Assembly: GCA_033764775.1 (NCBI GenBank)
Contig: JANRIQ010000012.1
Span: forward strand, 89,547-153,546
Direction of reading: 5' to 3'
Length of the DNA: 64,000 bases
Origin: JAWXCE01 sp033764775
Lineage (GTDB): Bacteria; Pseudomonadota; Alphaproteobacteria; Rhizobiales; Rhodomicrobiaceae
Shown here in pieces: positions 61,048 to 64,000 of this stretch (position 1 is its first letter; every line of letters starts with the position of its first letter). A program made the translations under genes and the position numbers. Below the pieces are notes generated by a model. That model ran no database searches. It saw nothing but the letters and a program-made list of their open reading frames with translations, and was not told where the DNA came from.

Positions 61048-62985
61048 ATGAACGCGCCCGTTAACCCGAAAGCCGTCGCGCCCGTCACCGTCACCACCGG
61101 CCCGATCACCGGCAGCCGCAAGGTGTATGCAGCCGTGGACGGGCGGCCGGACATCGCGCCGGCGTTCCGCGAGATCGCGCTGTCGGGCGGCGAGCCGCCG
61201 TTCCGCGTCTATGACACGACCGGGCCGTATACGGACGCGGCGGCGGCTATCGACGTGAACGCCGGGCTGCCGCGAGTGCGCGAGGCGTGGGTGCGGGCGC
61301 GCGCCGTGGAGGCGTATGACGGACGCGAGGTGAAACCCGAGGACAACGGCAATGTGGGCGCGGCGCATCTGGCGCGGGCATTTCCCCTGCGCCATGCGGT
61401 TTACCGCGCGGCAGAGGCGAAGCCCGCGCTAGACGCCATGAAGGTGAGCAGCAGCCCTTGCATGGCGGGCGACTTCGCCTGCGCGGACGAGGCGCGGCGC
61501 TCAGGTCTCATCACCCAAATGGAGTTCGCGCGCGCAGGGATCATCACGGAGGAGATGATTTACATCGCGCACCGGGAAAATCTCGGCCGGACTGCGGCGC
61601 TTGAGCGTGCGGCGGAAGCGCTGGCCGACGGCGAGAATTTCGGCGCGGCCATCCCCGAGTTCATCACGCCGGAGTTTGTGCGGAGCGAAGTGGCGCGCGG
61701 CCGCGCAATCATCCCGGCGAACATCAACCACGCCGAACTGGAACCGATGATCATCGGCCGCAACTTTCTCACCAAGGTGAACGCCAATATCGGCAACTCC
61801 GCCATGACCTCGTCCGTTGAGGAGGAGGTGGAAAAGATGGTCTGGGCTATCCGCTGGGGCGCGGACACGGTGATGGACTTGTCCACCGGCCGCAACATCC
61901 ACAACACGCGCGAATGGATCATCCGCAACGCGCCCGTGCCGATCGGCACCGTGCCGATCTATCAGGCGCTGGAAAAGGTCGGCGGCGATCCGGTGAAGCT
62001 CGACTGGGAGGTGTATAAGGACACGCTCATCGAGCAGTGCGAGCAGGGCGTCGACTATTTCACGATCCACGCCGGCGTGCGGCTGCGCTATGTGCCGCTG
62101 ACGGCGAAGCGCGTGACCGGCATCGTGTCGCGCGGCGGCTCGATCATGGCGAAATGGTGCCTTGCCCATCATCGCGAGAGCTTCCTCTCTGAGCGTTTCG
62201 ACGAGATTTGCGACATCATGCGGCGCTATGACGTGAGCTTCTCGCTGGGCGATGGGCTGCGCCCCGGTTCCATCGCCGACGCCAACGACGCGGCGCAATT
62301 CGCCGAACTCGAAACGCTGGGCGAGCTGACGAAGGTGGCCTGGGCGAAAGGCTGCCAGGTGATGATCGAGGGGCCAGGCCATGTGCCGCTGCACAAGATC
62401 AAGGTGAATGTGGAAAAGCAGCTCGCCATCTGCGGCGAGGCGCCGTTCTACACGCTCGGCCCGCTCGTTACTGACATTGCGCCCGGCCACGATCACATCA
62501 CGAGCGCCATCGGGGCGGCGATGATCGGCTGGTTCGGCACGGCGATGCTCTGTTACGTCACGCCGAAGGAGCATCTCGGCCTGCCCAACCGCGACGACGT
62601 GAAGGCGGGCGTGATCGCGTACAAGCTGGCGGCCCACGCGGCGGATTTGGCGAAGGGGCACCCGGCGGCGCAGCTTCGCGACGATGCGCTATCGAAGGCG
62701 CGCTTCGACTTCCGCTGGGAGGACCAGTTCAATCTCGGCCTCGACCCGGACGGCGCGCGCGCCATGCACGACGAGACGCTGCCGAAAGAGGCGCACAAGG
62801 TCGCGCATTTCTGCTCCATGTGCGGGCCGAAATTCTGCTCGATGGAGATCACCCAGCAGGTGCGGGAGTACGCGGCGACGCTGAACGAGACGCCGGAGGC
62901 GGCCGTCGAGGCCGGCATGGCGGAGATGAGCGAGAAATTTAAGGAGATGGGCGGGAAGGTTTATGTCAAGAAGTCGAATATTTAA
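61048..62985 (+). CDS. thiC: Phosphomethylpyrimidine synthase
   Basis: 645 residues. Radical-SAM-type enzyme that converts aminoimidazole ribotide to the HMP-P moiety of thiamine. The cluster motif C-x2-C-x4-C is at Cys589, Cys592 and Cys597 (HFCSMCGPKFCSMEIT). Other hallmarks: NFLTKVNANIGNSAMTSS, MDLSTGRNIHNTREWI and DYFTIHAGV. AAGGATAAAGG precedes the ATG. Its composition is normal high-GC, unlike the DNA on both sides. Confidence 0.97.
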   Translation: MNAPVNPKAVAPVTVTTGPITGSRKVYAAVDGRPDIAPAFREIALSGGEPPFRVYDTTGPYTDAAAAIDVNAGLPRVREAWVRARAVEAYDGREVKPEDNGNVGAAHLARAFPLRHAVYRAAEAKPALDAMKVSSSPCMAGDFACADEARRSGLITQMEFARAGIITEEMIYIAHRENLGRTAALERAAEALADGENFGAAIPEFITPEFVRSEVARGRAIIPANINHAELEPMIIGRNFLTKVNANIGNSAMTSSVEEEVEKMVWAIRWGADTVMDLSTGRNIHNTREWIIRNAPVPIGTVPIYQALEKVGGDPVKLDWEVYKDTLIEQCEQGVDYFTIHAGVRLRYVPLTAKRVTGIVSRGGSIMAKWCLAHHRESFLSERFDEICDIMRRYDVSFSLGDGLRPGSIADANDAAQFAELETLGELTKVAWAKGCQVMIEGPGHVPLHKIKVNVEKQLAICGEAPFYTLGPLVTDIAPGHDHITSAIGAAMIGWFGTAMLCYVTPKEHLGLPNRDDVKAGVIAYKLAAHAADLAKGHPAAQLRDDALSKARFDFRWEDQFNLGLDPDGARAMHDETLPKEAHKVAHFCSMCGPKFCSMEITQQVREYAATLNETPEAAVEAGMAEMSEKFKEMGGKVYVKKSNI

Positions 62986-63393
62986 TTATCGAGGATAGCA
63001 AGGTCTGGCGTTTCTCGCATTTTCTGCTGCAAAAGCTGCACTGAGACCCGGCATGTTCGGAATCGCAGATTTCTCGGCAGGCTTAAAAGTTAAAGTTCCA
63101 TCGACGACGCCAAAGACAAAACCCAAACCATTTTCGAGCATCAAACTCGTAGCCTGTTTATTATCTGTCCCATTGTGTGGAACTGTCACGGTTGATGTGA
63201 CTTTCCAGACTTGATTGGGAAGTATGATTGTATTCTTTGTCATCTCAACTGCTTCGCCACCACAAGACCATTTGCCTTGCATGGCTTGAGGTATAATATC
63301 AGGTTCCGAAGGTTTTTGCAGCCAAGTTAGGAGCAAGCCGCCAGCTACGGTCGAGACAACTCCAACCATTATGCCGACTACAGTTTTGCTCAT
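62986..63393 (-). CDS. Membrane-anchored protein, function unknown
   Basis: 135 residues from ATG 63393. One N-terminal membrane helix (KTVVGIMVGVVSTVAGGLLLTWL), then an extracytoplasmic domain with GKWSCGGEAVEMTKNTIILPNQVWKVTSTVTV and FGVVDGTLTFKP, beta-rich and lipocalin-like in pattern. AT-rich. Its stop abuts the thiC stop. No family recognised. Confidence 0.65.
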   Translation of the reverse strand: MSKTVVGIMVGVVSTVAGGLLLTWLQKPSEPDIIPQAMQGKWSCGGEAVEMTKNTIILPNQVWKVTSTVTVPHNGTDNKQATSLMLENGLGFVFGVVDGTLTFKPAEKSAIPNMPGLSAAFAAENARNARPCYPR

Positions 63394-63418
63394 TGACAAA
63401 TCCGATCTGATTTTTTTG

Positions 63419-63613
63419 CTAAAAAAGTTTTCTTTCAAACCGCACTTTGTATCTCGCGCCTGACGAAACAATCCGAACCTTGTAAACCGTGCTAGAAACA
63501 TAAGCCAGATCGCCCATACCGACTACTATAACTGTGTAGTCAGGACTTTCGTACATTGCCGCTTCCTGCACGGTGTAATCTTCACCCCAGTCAACAATCT
63601 GCACATACCGCAT
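63419..63613 (-). CDS. Small hypothetical protein
   Basis: 64 residues, MRYVQIVDWGEDYTVQEAAM then YTVIVVGMGDLAYVSSTVYKVRI, strongly beta-like, no membrane helix. AT-rich, same strand as its neighbours (25 and 14 bases away), so probably one transcript. No ribosome site stands out. No family recognised. Confidence 0.5.
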   Translation of the reverse strand: MRYVQIVDWGEDYTVQEAAMYESPDYTVIVVGMGDLAYVSSTVYKVRIVSSGARYKVRFERKLF

Positions 63614-63627
63614 TTATTTGCTTTTTC

Positions 63628-63882
63628 TCACGCTTGAACCAGATTTAGCTCAACAACGCGGCTACCTCTGCCGGCGGCGATGATCATCATGACTAGTGCG
63701 ATCCAACCTATGACCGGAATGAACAAACAAATAATCGCTACAATCCAGTTGAATTTCTTTTTCCTCGATAGCGTAAGGGAGTCGCCGGAATCACGAATGG
63801 TTATAAATCCATCACGCGCGTATTGTGCGAGTTTCGTCCGGAACTGTTCTTTAGTCTTCACATTAACAACTTCGACTGACAC
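63628..63882 (-). CDS. Small membrane protein, function unknown
   Basis: 84 residues from GTG 63882 (GGAG about 8 bases upstream; a TTG at 63909 would add nine residues). N-terminal 45 residues charged (KTKEQFRTKLAQYARDGF), then two closely spaced membrane segments (WIVAIICLFIPVIGWIALVMMIIAA) and a short tail. AT-rich. First gene of the three-gene AT-rich set. Confidence 0.6.
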   Translation of the reverse strand: MSVEVVNVKTKEQFRTKLAQYARDGFITIRDSGDSLTLSRKKKFNWIVAIICLFIPVIGWIALVMMIIAAGRGSRVVELNLVQA

Positions 63883-63921
63883 AAATTTTCTCCACCCCGT
63901 GAAACACAACGGTCGTTTAGC

Positions 63922-63939
63922 GGGGGGGGGGGGGGGGGG
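63922..63939 (+). repeat. Homopolymer of 18 G
   Basis: An uninterrupted run of 18 G, followed by TTTT, 40 bases upstream of the small membrane-protein start. Such a run can be a slipped-strand (phase-variable) tract in a promoter region, or an assembly or sequencing artefact. The rest of 63883-64000 is AT-rich without a gene. Confidence 0.9.
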
Positions 63940-64000
63940 TTTTCCATAGCGCGGCGGTTGAATTCATAATTGTAGTATAAATAATACAATGTATTCATAA

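Overview
The window is high-GC DNA from an anoxygenic phototrophic alphaproteobacterium, probably of the Hyphomicrobiales/Rhizobiales type. The evidence is a contiguous purple-bacterial photosynthesis gene cluster, an ALA synthase (C4 pathway) inside it, a SciP/DUF1153 gene with a CtrA-type box (TTAA-N7-TTAA), and PpsR/CrtJ-type operators (TGT-N12-ACA). A gmaS-mgsABC set suggests use of methylated amines through N-methylglutamate. The genus cannot be fixed from sequence alone.

Photosynthesis cluster, about 1-31.8 kb. Plus strand: (bchN end)-bchB-bchH-bchL-bchM-lhaA-puhA-puhB-puhC-small unknown gene-acsF-puhE, then hemA under its own promoter. Minus strand: bchC-bchX-bchY-bchZ-pufQ-pufB-pufA-pufL-pufM, ending at a hairpin terminator. 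Upstream of that lie crtF (minus) and, divergent from it, crtD-crtC (plus). Then come a DUF3422 gene with a small membrane protein, a zinc-ribbon protein, and bchI-bchD-bchO (Mg-chelatase). Together these supply Mg insertion (BchHID), methylation (BchM), oxygen-dependent ring closure (AcsF), dark-operative protochlorophyllide reduction (BchNBL), chlorin reduction (BchXYZ), BchC, spheroidene-type carotenoid steps (CrtCDF), reaction centre L/M/H and LH1 alpha/beta. pufA and pufB are very short genes found by direct translation. No pufC, pufX or LH2 genes are present. hemA and bchC carry matching paired PpsR sites 26 bp apart, with the -35 hexamer TTGACA as the end of the first site.

Housekeeping and envelope region, about 32-43 kb: an EF-hand protein, an ECF sigma/membrane protein/metal-sensor operon, a YajQ protein, two related lipoproteins, sciP, mnmA, a lipid-methyltransferase-like gene, a 26-codon ORF with a near-perfect Shine-Dalgarno sequence, a haloacid dehalogenase, a DUF1007-NicO fusion divergent from a His-rich ZnuA, and two L,D-transpeptidases.

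Methylamine and transport region, about 43-60 kb: an amidase, an XRE-cupin regulator, mgsABC-gmaS, a META-domain protein, a MacAB-type efflux operon, a TonB-like protein, a secreted intradiol-dioxygenase-like protein, a receiver-domain protein, tRNA-Met, modABC with a short ModE behind a ModE-type palindrome, and two related lipoproteins.

End of window, 60.2-64 kb: a TPP riboswitch controls thiC, but an AT-rich, frameshifted PH-like membrane gene sits between them. Beyond thiC is an AT-rich stretch with three small unknown genes and an 18-G tract. This part looks acquired. The least explained items are the gene interposed at thiC, the AT-rich block, the 26-codon ORF and the unknown gene between puhC and acsF.
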